Of a stretch of 64,000 bases of DNA, positions 52,464 to 61,516 are shown in pieces; position 1 is the first letter of the stretch; each line of letters begins with the position of its first letter. The translations under genes and the position numbers were made by a program. The notes under the pieces are model-generated. The model was not told where the DNA came from, searched no databases, and worked only from the letters and a program-made list of their open reading frames with translations. This stretch comes from Burkholderia cepacia (GTDB taxonomy: Bacteria; Pseudomonadota; Gammaproteobacteria; Burkholderiales; Burkholderiaceae), in contig NZ_CP013444.1 in assembly GCF_001718835.1 (NCBI RefSeq), positions 3,162,001-3,226,000 of the forward strand, in the 5' to 3' direction.

Positions 52464-52565
52464 CTGCGGCGCCGCGCGTCGTTCACCAGCACAAGCGCGG
52501 CGCCGTCGACCGCCCGGCGCCGCGCAGTGCGCCTGCCGCGCGCGGGCGGCAGGCGATTCACCCGG

Positions 52566-54224
52566 TCAGTGCTCGATGCCCAGCCCCGGCAGCACGTGCG
52601 TGTGCTCGGCGACGACCGCGTGCAGCCGCTCCGGCTCGACGCCGAGCAGCCCGAGGATCGTCGGCGCGACCTGCTTCGTGCCGACCGTGTCGGTCACCGT
52701 GCGCGCGCGATGCAGGCCCGGATACGACACGAGCAGGCCGAGGTGGCTGTCGTCCGGCGCGTTGCCGCCGTGCTCCTCGTCCTTCTTCGTGCTCGACGTG
52801 TAGATCACGCCCGGATTCGGCTGGACGATGATGTCCGGCGTGCGGCCGTTGGCCGGGTCGCCGAACCGCTCGGCGAGCGCCGCGCCGTACAGGATGTACG
52901 CCTGCGGGCCGTCCGCGCAGATCCCCTGCGCGTTGCAGCCCAGGTTCGCCTTCAGCGTCTGCACCACGGCCGTGCGCTGGTTGCGGTCGCGCAGCCAGAT
53001 CAGGCCGACGTCGTCGGTCTGCACGAAGCCCGTGCCGACCAGGCCCGAACCGTCGTTCAGGTTGCCCGTCTTCGTGTTGTTCTGGCCGAAGTTGCCGTTC
53101 GGGTCGAGATAGTTGTTCGCTTCGAGCAGCTTCGTCAGCGTGTCGCCGTTCTTCACGAGCTTCGTGTGATCGGTCGGTGATTGACCATGCTTCGACGTGA
53201 CGATCACGGCCGTCGACGCATACAGGTTCGCCTGCTTCAGCGCCGCGACGACATGGCCGATCGCGTTGTCGACGTACGTGATCGCGTTCGCGACCTGCCC
53301 GTTCGGCGTGAAGTTCGCGTCGAGATAGCCGCCGCCCTTCGTCACCACCGCCTTCTGCGCGACGCTCAGCGTCTGGAAGTCGGCGCCGAACAGCGTCGGC
53401 ACCGGCGCGCTCTTCGTGCCCGTCGAGTCGCGGCCGTTGATCTGGTTGATCAGCGCCTGCACGTGCAGGTTGTCGAATTGCGCGGTATGCGAATAGACGT
53501 CCGTGTAGTCCGTCTGGGTCGCCGGGTCGATCGAGTTGATCTCGGTGCGCGCGAGATCATCGACGCCGGTGCCCGACGGCCCGTTCAGCCAGTCATAGCC
53601 CCATGCGTGCTTGTCGGCCCACGCGGTGGTCGCGTTCGGGATGCCCGCCTTCACGGCCTCGAACACCGTATTGGTCTTCACGTAGTTGTGCGGATAGACC
53701 GGCACGCACTTGCCGTCGACCTTCGCGTTCGGGATCGCCTGCGGATTGAATGCGCCGCCGCCGTTCAGGTGAACCAGTGCGCCGCCGTTCTCGGCGTCGA
53801 TGCCGGTCGTCTCGTCGAACACGACGTTCCAGCCCTGCTTGCCCGAGCAGCTCGTGTCGCCCGGCGCGTACAGGTTGCGGTCGTACGACACGTCGTAGAA
53901 CAGGCCGGCCGTCTTCGGCGAGCCGCCGGTCACGAGCGCGGCGAGGCCCGGAAACGAATCCGACAGGCCGGGCGTATAGGCATTCGTGTAGGTCACGCCG
54001 CTCTTCGCGAGCACCGCGATATTCGGGCACGTGTTCGCGCCGATGCAGCGCGCGAGATCCTGCTCGTGCAGGCCGTCGACGCTGATCAGCAGCACGTGCT
54101 TCGCCACGCGGCGGCCGTGCTCATGCCGTTCGTTGTCGCCCTGCGCGTGGACGCCCGCGCTCGCGAGCGCCAGCGTGCCCGCCACCGTCGCCACCCACTT
54201 CCGCTGCTTACCAAGGAAAGACAT
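52566..54224 (-). CDS. Secreted alkaline-phosphatase-superfamily phosphodiesterase-like protein
   Basis: The 552-residue protein has a signal peptide ending GVHA-QGDN. KHVLLISVDGLHEQDL gives the first metal aspartate, and TPGLSDSFPGLAALVTGG is the nucleophile region, where a serine replaces the usual threonine of nucleotide pyrophosphatases. AVIVTSKHGQSP and EEHGGNAPDDSHLGLLV hold further metal histidines. The family cleaves phosphate mono- or diesters; the substrate is unknown. The ATG at 54224 has GAGG upstream; a GTG two codons earlier is possible. Confidence 0.85.
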   Translation of the reverse strand: MSFLGKQRKWVATVAGTLALASAGVHAQGDNERHEHGRRVAKHVLLISVDGLHEQDLARCIGANTCPNIAVLAKSGVTYTNAYTPGLSDSFPGLAALVTGGSPKTAGLFYDVSYDRNLYAPGDTSCSGKQGWNVVFDETTGIDAENGGALVHLNGGGAFNPQAIPNAKVDGKCVPVYPHNYVKTNTVFEAVKAGIPNATTAWADKHAWGYDWLNGPSGTGVDDLARTEINSIDPATQTDYTDVYSHTAQFDNLHVQALINQINGRDSTGTKSAPVPTLFGADFQTLSVAQKAVVTKGGGYLDANFTPNGQVANAITYVDNAIGHVVAALKQANLYASTAVIVTSKHGQSPTDHTKLVKNGDTLTKLLEANNYLDPNGNFGQNNTKTGNLNDGSGLVGTGFVQTDDVGLIWLRDRNQRTAVVQTLKANLGCNAQGICADGPQAYILYGAALAERFGDPANGRTPDIIVQPNPGVIYTSSTKKDEEHGGNAPDDSHLGLLVSYPGLHRARTVTDTVGTKQVAPTILGLLGVEPERLHAVVAEHTHVLPGLGIEH

Positions 54225-54391
54225 GATCACCCCACCTCATCGATTGACGTTGAACTGCATGGCCTGCGAAACAGGCGCGTCAATATCGCCGAGCTGTGGG
54301 GCGGCTCCGTGAAGCGGGGCTTTCTGTTGTCTGTCAAACGTAACCAATCGCAAGTGACATCAAATGGTCGCGATGTGATGGTTTCGCGGCC

Positions 54392-55237
54392 TCATGCGTC
54401 GGTCTCGTAAAGCAGCCCGTATTCCCCCCGCGTTCGCCTGATTCGCGCGAAACCGGGTTCCCCCAGATGCATGCCGGCGATCAAAAGCCCCTCCGAACTG
54501 ACCAGGTCCAAAAGCCGTGAGCGTGTGGCGGCTGCCAGGGACGGGTCTTGATCGAATGCAATCGATACGTCTGGCCGCTTGATCTGGACGTAAGGAAAAT
54601 GAACGATATCCCCCCAGACAAGCAGGCTCCGATCACGGGATTCGACGATATATCCGGTGTGTCCATCCGTGTGTCCCGGCAGCGGCATCGCTCTGATACC
54701 GGGAAGCACCTCCCCCTCGTCGAACGTACGGAGCCTGTCGCTGTAGCCGTCGAACACCTGGCGCGCTATCAGGAAGTTGCCGCGGGCCCGCTCGCTGGCG
54801 CGACTCAGATTGCCGTCGTCCTGCCAAAATTCGACCTCGCGCCGATGAGCAACGAGCTCCGCCTCCGGAAAGGCAATTTGTCCGGCCGCATTCACCAGCC
54901 CCCCGACATGATCGGGATGCGCGTGTGTGAGCAGGATCGTATCGATCGTGGAGGGTTCGATGCCGGCAAGCAATAGATTGGTCTTCAGGCGGCCGCCCCA
55001 TTGCTTGATCCCTCCAGCCCCACCATCGATGAGAATCGTGCGGCCTGCTCCGCGTACCACGTAGCAATTGATGTGCACGGCCGTGGGCTCCTCTTGCCCT
55101 GCTTCACGCTGCATTCCGGCGGCCTCGGACGCGTCGATATTCGACAGAAAGTCGAGACTCGCGGTGAGGTAGCCATCGCTGATGGCGGTAATCGTGAAGT
55201 CGCCAGCTTGCTGGCTTGGAAAGGTAACGGTAGACAC
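54392..55237 (-). CDS. MBL-fold metallo-hydrolase
   Basis: The 281-residue protein has the metal-binding motif THAHPDHVGG, the downstream histidine in PLPGHTDGHTGY, the aspartate in VWGDIVHFP and a late histidine in AGMHLGEPGF. The pattern is that of quorum-quenching-lactonase-like or related hydrolases. It starts with GTG at 55237 behind GGAGAAGC. It is the last gene of a three-gene operon opposite a LysR gene, so the substrate is probably the LysR ligand or a derivative. Confidence 0.9.
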   Translation of the reverse strand: MSTVTFPSQQAGDFTITAISDGYLTASLDFLSNIDASEAAGMQREAGQEEPTAVHINCYVVRGAGRTILIDGGAGGIKQWGGRLKTNLLLAGIEPSTIDTILLTHAHPDHVGGLVNAAGQIAFPEAELVAHRREVEFWQDDGNLSRASERARGNFLIARQVFDGYSDRLRTFDEGEVLPGIRAMPLPGHTDGHTGYIVESRDRSLLVWGDIVHFPYVQIKRPDVSIAFDQDPSLAAATRSRLLDLVSSEGLLIAGMHLGEPGFARIRRTRGEYGLLYETDA

Positions 55238-55255
55238 AACGCTTCTCCAGACCGG

Positions 55256-55582
55256 CTAATTCCGGGCGTGAATGTTCGACGCGGCATGACCGAAGCAACG
55301 GATGCGCGCCGTGAGGCCCGTGCAGCGAGCGATGGCGCTCTCCAAGGCTTCCATGAACTGGTTCATTACCGCGGGCGTGCGCAACGTCTCGACGCGATAT
55401 TGGACTTCCGCGAAGACGGGATGTCCGTGCCCATGCCGAACGTCGACATAGATGACGTGAACGTTCTTGAGTGCCGCTTCAAGGACGCTCGTACAGAGTT
55501 TGACGCAGTCGCGGGTAAGCTCGGCGAGCCTCTCGTCAGACGGCATTTGCCCCGCAGGAATATAGATAGTGACATTGGGCAT
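55256..55582 (-). CDS. Tautomerase-superfamily-like small protein
   Basis: The 108-residue protein begins MPNVTIYIPAG, so Pro would become N-terminal as in 4-oxalocrotonate tautomerases. The layout beta-helix-beta with HVIYVDVRHGHGHPVFAEVQYRVE is consistent with that fold. It lies 18 bp before the MBL-fold gene and 7 bp after the preceding gene. Tautomerase activity is an inference from the N-terminal proline and fold. Confidence 0.65.
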   Translation of the reverse strand: MPNVTIYIPAGQMPSDERLAELTRDCVKLCTSVLEAALKNVHVIYVDVRHGHGHPVFAEVQYRVETLRTPAVMNQFMEALESAIARCTGLTARIRCFGHAASNIHARN

Positions 55583-55589
55583 CGCGGAC

Positions 55590-56135
55590 CTATTTTTGCT
55601 GTTCGGTCGAAACGGGGCGAAAGCTCGTTAGTTGCTCGGTCATCGGCGCGTAGAGGTGGACGCCTTCGGGGATGCTCTCGACAAGCCGAGCGTGTTGCCG
55701 AGGCAGCGTCGCGAGCCAACGGCGCTCCGGCAATTTCTCCAGCGCAACTGCGCGCATGGCCAACGGTGTGAGGCCCATCCGGATCAGGGGATCGGGGCCG
55801 CTTGCACAGAGCGCGAGGAGTTCGTCGGCATTGACCGCCGGCGCAAGGCCGATATCGCCATAGAGATTGCGATGCCAGTCGGTGATGTGTTGCTGCCATT
55901 TCGCAAAATTGCCGCCGCCTTTCCGGCGATATTCGTCGCCGGTCAGGACATCGAGGCCGTCGATCGTGTGGACGGCCAGGTAGGCCGGGCAATCATCGCT
56001 CAGCGACTTGAACCGCTGCGACGTGTGAAACCCCGTCACCGAGATCAGGGCAGGCAGCTTTTCAAGGCTGTAGAAGTCGTTCCATTCGGCTTCGCTGTCG
56101 GCGTCGGCGAAGCTGCATTCCACGGTGTAGATCAT
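55590..56135 (-). CDS. Uncharacterised protein, possible dimeric alpha/beta-barrel type
   Basis: The 181-residue protein starts with MIYTVECSFADADSEAEWNDFYSLEKLPALISVTGFHTSQRFK, which reads like the repeated ferredoxin-like halves of dimeric alpha/beta-barrel proteins (EthD, monooxygenase-like). YLAVHTIDGLDVL follows. I do not know a named family. It is first in the operon with the tautomerase-like and MBL genes and divergent from LysR, so it may act on the same small molecule. Confidence 0.7.
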   Translation of the reverse strand: MIYTVECSFADADSEAEWNDFYSLEKLPALISVTGFHTSQRFKSLSDDCPAYLAVHTIDGLDVLTGDEYRRKGGGNFAKWQQHITDWHRNLYGDIGLAPAVNADELLALCASGPDPLIRMGLTPLAMRAVALEKLPERRWLATLPRQHARLVESIPEGVHLYAPMTEQLTSFRPVSTEQQK

Positions 56136-56301
56136 CAGATTATCCTTCGCGACGGACGCGCATTTTTCTGCAAATGATGCATATTCATTGCAGTTGTGTA
56201 ATGCTAGCCCGCTGCATCTCGCTTAGATATCGAATTAAAATCAGCCTTCCGTGACATTTACTCAAGCTGGCGACGAACGCATTCCGATCGGAGAGACTCC
56301 A

Positions 56302-57210
56302 ATGCGACGCAAGATCCCGAGCAATTCCGCGCTGCAGGCATTCGAAGCCGCGGCCCGACACGGCAGCTTTGCCCGAGCCGCTGATGAACTCGCCCGAACC
56401 GAGGGCGCCGTCAGCCGTCAGATCGGCCGGCTGGAGGCGTTCCTGGGCGTCACGCTGTTCGAGCGGATCGGCAACCGGGTACGGCTGGCACCGAACGGTG
56501 CGCGGTACGCAGTGCAGGTTCGCGAGATTCTGGATCGGCTGGAACGGGACAGCCTGTACCTGATGGGGCAGCCCGTCGAAGGCGCGAGTATCGACATCGC
56601 CGCCATTCCGACCTTCGCCACCCGTTGGCTCATTCCGCGACTGAAACATTTTCAAACCAGGCATCCGAACGTCACGGTGCATATCGCCGAACGCATGGAA
56701 CCGTTCCTGCTGGCCGGGAGCGGTTTCGATGCCGCCATCCATTTCGAGCATCCGGCATGGGCGGGGATGCATCTGCATCCGCTGCTGGAGGAAGTGCTGG
56801 TGCCCGTGTGCAGTCCGGCGTTGCTCGCGGGCGCCGGGGCGAACCCGTCGCTGGATGCATTGCCACGCCTTCACCGGCGGCAGAACCCGGACGCGTGGCA
56901 GATGTATGCACAAGAGTCCGGCCTCGTGCTGAGCAATTCGGCGGTCGGCGCGCGCTACGATCTCCATTCGATGCTGATCGAAGCGGCGGTGGCCGGCCTG
57001 GGTGTCGCGCTGGTGCCGCGTCTTTACGTCGAGACGGAGCTTGAACAAGGCCGTCTGGTCGCGCCTTGGCCGGACGGCAAAGCGATCGCCAAGAACTTCT
57101 GCCTCGTTCTTCCTGAGCCGATCGAATTGAGCGAGGGGCCGCTACAGGCGTTTGCGAAATGGATCCTTGAAGAAGCCCGAGACTTGGCGCCCTGGCGCAG
57201 CGCCGCCTGA
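56302..57210 (+). CDS. LysR-family regulator, GcvA-like, divergent from the metallo-hydrolase operon
   Basis: The 302-residue protein has the N-terminal domain IPSNSALQAFEAAARHGSFARAADELARTEGAVSRQIGRLEAFLGVTLFER, typical of GcvA-type LysR proteins, and an effector domain with IAAIPTFATRWLIPRLKHFQ. CGGAGAGACTCCA precedes the ATG at 56302. The shared 166-bp intergenic region with the operon at 56135-54392 is A/T-rich and probably carries its sites. Confidence 0.9.
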   Translation: MRRKIPSNSALQAFEAAARHGSFARAADELARTEGAVSRQIGRLEAFLGVTLFERIGNRVRLAPNGARYAVQVREILDRLERDSLYLMGQPVEGASIDIAAIPTFATRWLIPRLKHFQTRHPNVTVHIAERMEPFLLAGSGFDAAIHFEHPAWAGMHLHPLLEEVLVPVCSPALLAGAGANPSLDALPRLHRRQNPDAWQMYAQESGLVLSNSAVGARYDLHSMLIEAAVAGLGVALVPRLYVETELEQGRLVAPWPDGKAIAKNFCLVLPEPIELSEGPLQAFAKWILEEARDLAPWRSAA

Positions 57211-57304
57211 CCCTCATCACGAACAGCCATCAGCACTTTTTTTCCGGCTTGGCGCGCGACTATTGGCGTGTGATAAAGGGTTTTCCCTGACCCGGAGCAC
57301 GAGT

Positions 57305-57523
57305 ATGTCGACCCTGGAAGCCCTCCGGTTCGTGCTGGACGATGCACGCACCCCCGAAATCATTCGCCACCACGTCGTCGACGCGTTGCAGTACGCGTTG
57401 CGCAACTACGGACAGGTGTTCACCGCGAAGGAAGTCGAATGGCTGGCGCAGTGGGACGACGCGCGTCTGCCGCTGGCCGCGAAGAAGGAACTGGGCAAGC
57501 GCGAACCCGAAGTCGCGCGCTGA
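57305..57523 (+). CDS. Small conserved-looking protein of unknown function
   Basis: The 72-residue protein, MSTLEALRFVLDDARTPEIIRHHVVDALQYALRNYGQVFTAKEVEWLAQWDD, has balanced composition unlike the shadow frames around it. CGGAGC stands before the ATG. It is soluble and mostly helical. No family is recognised. It is followed by a perfect 13-bp hairpin and is convergent with the DUF748 gene. Confidence 0.6.
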   Translation: MSTLEALRFVLDDARTPEIIRHHVVDALQYALRNYGQVFTAKEVEWLAQWDDARLPLAAKKELGKREPEVAR

Positions 57524-57526
57524 ACG

Positions 57527-57566
57527 TTCCGCTGCCGCGCCCGAACAGACGGACGCGGCAGCGGAA
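57527..57566. terminator. Hairpin between convergent genes, likely bidirectional terminator
   Basis: Arms 57527-57539 and 57554-57566 are perfectly complementary over 13 bp with a 14-nt loop. No long T-run follows. Confidence 0.55.
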
Positions 57567-57578
57567 GAACGGTAAGGA

Positions 57579-60500
57579 TCACTTCAAGCCGAAATCGACG
57601 CGGGTGGTCGCGCCCTTGTCGTCGATGCCCTTCGCATCGAGCTTCGGCGCGACGACGAACACGCGGCTCGAATCGATCTTCCCGTCGAGGTACTGGCGCA
57701 CGGCCTGCGCGCGCTGCTGCGCGAGCGCGCGCAGGCTGCCTTCGTCGGCCGGCGCGTGTTCGGCGAGCGCCTTCTTCATGTCGGCATCGGGCAGCGTCTT
57801 TTGCAGGCCGATCAGGTTGCGCGGCTTCTTGAAGTCGGCGGCCTTGTACGCGCGCGTCAGGTACTTGCTGTACTCGGCCGGCTCGACCTTCACCGACATC
57901 GGGTCGATGCTCTCGCCCTGCCCGACCACGTCCTTCAGCTTCTGCTGGCGCACCAGCCGCTCGACGTACGCGTCGCCGAGCCCCGACGTATCCTTCGCCG
58001 GGTCGACGCGGCCGATCAGGTCGAGGCGGATCGACGGCTTCTCGGTCAGCATCTTCACGACGGTGTCGAGCTTCTTCTGCTGCGCGTCGTCGAGCTGGTA
58101 CGAGCCCGGCGCGAACTCGACGTAGCCGAGATCCTCGCCGCCGCTGCCGAACGCATGCGCGAGCAGCGAGAACGGCGACGTGACGGCCTTCGCGATCAGG
58201 TTCAGCACCGCGCGCCAGATCAGCCCGCCGACACTGAACTCGGGGTTCGACAGCGAGCCCGACACCGGCAGGTTCACGTCGATCTGGCCGCGCGTGTTCT
58301 TCAGCAGCGAAATCGCGAGCTTCACCGGCAGCCTGGTCGCCGTGTCGTTCTCCACATGATCGCCGAACGTGAGCTGGTCGATGAAGATGTGGTTGTTCGC
58401 CTTCAGCTGGTCGTTCACGAGCTCGTAATGCAGGTCGACGTTGAGCTTGCCCTTCGTGATCGGATAGCCCGCATACTTCGCCGAATACGGCGTCAGGTTG
58501 GTCAGCTCGATGTCGTGCGCAGTCGCGGTGAGGTCGAGCGCCGGCTTCTCGATCAGCGGGTTCACCGACCCCTTGATCGAGATCGGCCCGTTGCCCGCGA
58601 GGTTCGCGGCGACGTCGACCGGCGCGGACGTCGTCGAATCCGTGCCGAACGCGCCGACCGTGCCCTTGATCGCGACGAGGTTCGCCGTGTAGTTCGGCTT
58701 GATGAAGTTGTCGGTGTACGTGACGCGGCCGTTCTGCAGCAGCAACTCGCCGAAATGCATCCGCACCGGGTTCTGCGGCGGCTGCGCGGCCTTCACGACC
58801 ACCGTCGCCGACGCGGCGGCCGGCGCGGACGCCTGCTGCGCGGCAGCCGGCGCCGAGGCGGCCGGCGGCGACAGCGGCACCGGCTCGCCCTTGCTCGCGT
58901 CACGCGTGAGCGACTGCGCGGGGCCCGATTCCTTCGCGACCACGTCCTTCAGGTTCAGCCGCCCCTGCGCGTCGAGCAGCACGCGGCCGTAGAAGTTCGA
59001 GAACGTCACGCGCGCGGCGTCGACGTCGGTGCCCTTCTCGTCGTAGTTCGCCTTCAGGTTCGTCAGCGCGAGCGAGCGCCAGCCCGCGAACGGGTCGGAG
59101 GTCGCCTTGTCGAGCATCCGCACGTCGACGAGCGCGACGTCGCCGCGATAGGTCGCGCGCGGCGCGTCCTTCACCTGCGCGAACGTCAGGTTGCCCTGCG
59201 CGTTGAGCAGCGCGCTGGCGATCGTCGCGTTCAGCGCGCTGCCGAAGTACGGCTCGAACGCGGCCGCGTCGAGGCGGTTGCCGTTGATCTTCAGGCCGAG
59301 CTTCAGCGGCTGCGCGGTCACGTCGCCCGTCACGTTCAGCGAGCCCTTGCGGTTCAGCGTCGCCTTCAGCTGCACGGGCAGCGGCTTCGTCATGTCGTCG
59401 CTGATCTTCTGCACCGACAGTTCCAGCGGCTTGATCGCCAGCTTCACCGGGCGCGGCGTCGACAGGTCGGTGAAGTTCGCGGACGAATCCTTCACGTTCA
59501 GCGCATCGATCCGGTAATGCCACGACGGCGCGGCCGCCTCGGCCTTGCGCGCGACGGTGCGCTTCGGCACCGACGCCTGCGCGGGTTCGGCCAGCGCCGC
59601 GAGGTCGATCCTGCCGTCCTTCAGGCGCTGCACGTCGAGCGCGAGCCCGCTCGCGTCGACGCTCGCGATCTCCGCGGTGCGCGCGGCAACGTCGACCTTC
59701 GCGATCTTCGCGCTCGCGTCGGGCAGCACGATCGCGGGCGCCTTCGCGTCGGGGGCCGCGATCTTCAGCGACTTCAGGCTGACCGTGCTGTCGGCGACCT
59801 GCGCGGCGAGCGGCGTCTTGCCCCAGTCGGCCTTCGCGTTGACGGTGGCGCCGAGCGTGCCGTCGAGCACGCGCGCACGCGTGGCCTCGCCGAGATACGG
59901 CTGCAGCGCCGGCAGCGCGAGCGCGGCGACCGTCAGCTTGCTGTCGGCCTGCTTCCCCGCGAGATTGAACGTACCTTCGGCCGTCACGTCGCCGCCGCGC
60001 GACAGCGACGTCGACAGCGTGTATTTCGCGGAGGTCTTGCCCTGCATCGAGAAGCCGTCGAGCGTCGCGGCGAGCTTCGTGAGCGACAGTGCGGTCGGCG
60101 TCGCCGGCACGCGGTCGTCGACGTTGACCGTGCCGCCGTCGATCGCGAAATGGCGGATCGTCAGGTCGAGCGGCGGCGTCTTGGTTTCGGTCGGCACTGC
60201 GGCGCCCGATGCGGCCGTCGCCGCGCTCGCCGCTGCCGGCACGGCCACGCCCGACGCGGCCGGCGCGGCCGCCGGCGCCTTTGCGTTGGGCTGCGCCGCG
60301 GGATGCGCGGCGAGCTTCTCGACGTTCAGCACGCCCTGCTTGTCGCGCGCAAGGTCGACCACCGGCTGGTCGATCCGGATTTCGTCGAAGTGCATCGCGT
60401 TGCGCAGCGGCTCGAGGCTGGCCGCCGCGACATGCACGCCGCGCGCGGCGAACAGCGGCGCGGACGCGCGGTCCGTCACCTTCGCGTCGTTCAGGTCGAC

Positions 60501-61367
60501 GGTGCCCGATACGCGCAGCGCGGGCGTCTCGCCGCTCATCACGAAATTGACCGTGAGGTCGCTGCTCAGCAGGCCGCTCGTCACGGCCACCGGCAGCTTC
60601 GCGGGCACGTACGAGATCAGCTTCGGCACGTCGAGGCGGTCGAATTTCAGCGCGATCTCCGATTCGCGCGACTGCGCGAACGGCTTGGTCTTGCCGTCGA
60701 TCGCAATCGGGCTGCCGTCGAAGCGCGCGCGCAGCTTCGGCTCGACGAAGATGTCGGTCTTCGATGCCAGCGTCGCGATATACGGAATGCCGAGCGTCCA
60801 GTTGTCGACGACGTGCTTTTCGTTCAGCAGGCGGTCGTCGAAATCGATCCGGCCGTTGTTGACCTGGATGTTCGACACCGAGAACTGCGTCGGCTTGCTT
60901 TCCGGTTTGGGCGACGGCGTCGAGAATTTCTCGATCAGGTCGGTGAAATTGAAGCGCTGCGCATCGTAGCGGACGATATGGAAGCGCGGCGAATCGAGGC
61001 GGATTTCATTGACGATCGGCGCGCCGCGGAACAGCGACGACCACGACGGCCGCACGACGAGCTTCGCGATGTCGATGAAGTCGCCCTGCCCGCCCTTGTC
61101 GCCGAGATGGATGCCGTCGGCCTCGAGGTTCAGCGTGTACGGATTCAGCGCGATGCGCCGGATCGTGGCGGGGCGGTCGAGCTGCTGGCTCAACTGCTGT
61201 TCGGCGACATGGCGGATCAGCGGCGGCGCCGCGAAGAACCCGAGCAGTCCGAATAAAACGACGAAGATCAGCAGGCCGAGGCCGATGCGCCGGGTGCGGC
61301 GTGCGCGCGCGACGTCGCGCAGCGCGTGCAGCGTCGAGGAAACGGTGTCTTTGTTGAGGCTTGCCAT
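57579..61367 (-). CDS. DUF748 domain protein (AsmA-like, 1262 residues)
   Basis: The protein has one N-terminal membrane helix (IGLGLLIFVVLFGLLGFFA), then long repetitive beta-rich AsmA/DUF748 segments (for example LDLTIRHFAIDGGTVNVDDRVP). An alanine-rich linker is followed by the DUF748 core and an OmpA-like C-terminal part (VEFAPGSYQLDDAQQKKLDTVVKMLTEKPSIRLDLIGRVD). AsmA-like proteins of this size bridge the inner and outer membranes and have been linked to phospholipid movement and outer-membrane stability. The ATG at 61367 is preceded by AAGG. It is a single-gene unit. Confidence 0.92.
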   Translation of the reverse strand: MASLNKDTVSSTLHALRDVARARRTRRIGLGLLIFVVLFGLLGFFAAPPLIRHVAEQQLSQQLDRPATIRRIALNPYTLNLEADGIHLGDKGGQGDFIDIAKLVVRPSWSSLFRGAPIVNEIRLDSPRFHIVRYDAQRFNFTDLIEKFSTPSPKPESKPTQFSVSNIQVNNGRIDFDDRLLNEKHVVDNWTLGIPYIATLASKTDIFVEPKLRARFDGSPIAIDGKTKPFAQSRESEIALKFDRLDVPKLISYVPAKLPVAVTSGLLSSDLTVNFVMSGETPALRVSGTVDLNDAKVTDRASAPLFAARGVHVAAASLEPLRNAMHFDEIRIDQPVVDLARDKQGVLNVEKLAAHPAAQPNAKAPAAAPAASGVAVPAAASAATAASGAAVPTETKTPPLDLTIRHFAIDGGTVNVDDRVPATPTALSLTKLAATLDGFSMQGKTSAKYTLSTSLSRGGDVTAEGTFNLAGKQADSKLTVAALALPALQPYLGEATRARVLDGTLGATVNAKADWGKTPLAAQVADSTVSLKSLKIAAPDAKAPAIVLPDASAKIAKVDVAARTAEIASVDASGLALDVQRLKDGRIDLAALAEPAQASVPKRTVARKAEAAAPSWHYRIDALNVKDSSANFTDLSTPRPVKLAIKPLELSVQKISDDMTKPLPVQLKATLNRKGSLNVTGDVTAQPLKLGLKINGNRLDAAAFEPYFGSALNATIASALLNAQGNLTFAQVKDAPRATYRGDVALVDVRMLDKATSDPFAGWRSLALTNLKANYDEKGTDVDAARVTFSNFYGRVLLDAQGRLNLKDVVAKESGPAQSLTRDASKGEPVPLSPPAASAPAAAQQASAPAAASATVVVKAAQPPQNPVRMHFGELLLQNGRVTYTDNFIKPNYTANLVAIKGTVGAFGTDSTTSAPVDVAANLAGNGPISIKGSVNPLIEKPALDLTATAHDIELTNLTPYSAKYAGYPITKGKLNVDLHYELVNDQLKANNHIFIDQLTFGDHVENDTATRLPVKLAISLLKNTRGQIDVNLPVSGSLSNPEFSVGGLIWRAVLNLIAKAVTSPFSLLAHAFGSGGEDLGYVEFAPGSYQLDDAQQKKLDTVVKMLTEKPSIRLDLIGRVDPAKDTSGLGDAYVERLVRQQKLKDVVGQGESIDPMSVKVEPAEYSKYLTRAYKAADFKKPRNLIGLQKTLPDADMKKALAEHAPADEGSLRALAQQRAQAVRQYLDGKIDSSRVFVVAPKLDAKGIDDKGATTRVDFGLK

Positions 61368-61516
61368 GCCGAATTGCCTTGGGAGCAATATTTCAGGGAA
61401 TCCGGGGAATCGGTGCGATCCGGCCCGTTTCCCGAAAGTATAGGCTCAGGAGGTGACGGAACGCAGATGGGGCCGCCGCCGCGCCTGCCGGTCGGACCGG
61501 CGCGGCGGCGGCGCGT

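Noticed and set aside
57756..61256. 1166-codon open frame on the plus strand
   Set aside because: It lies wholly opposite the DUF748 gene and is arginine/leucine-rich without any domain, a normal antisense shadow in GC-rich coding DNA.
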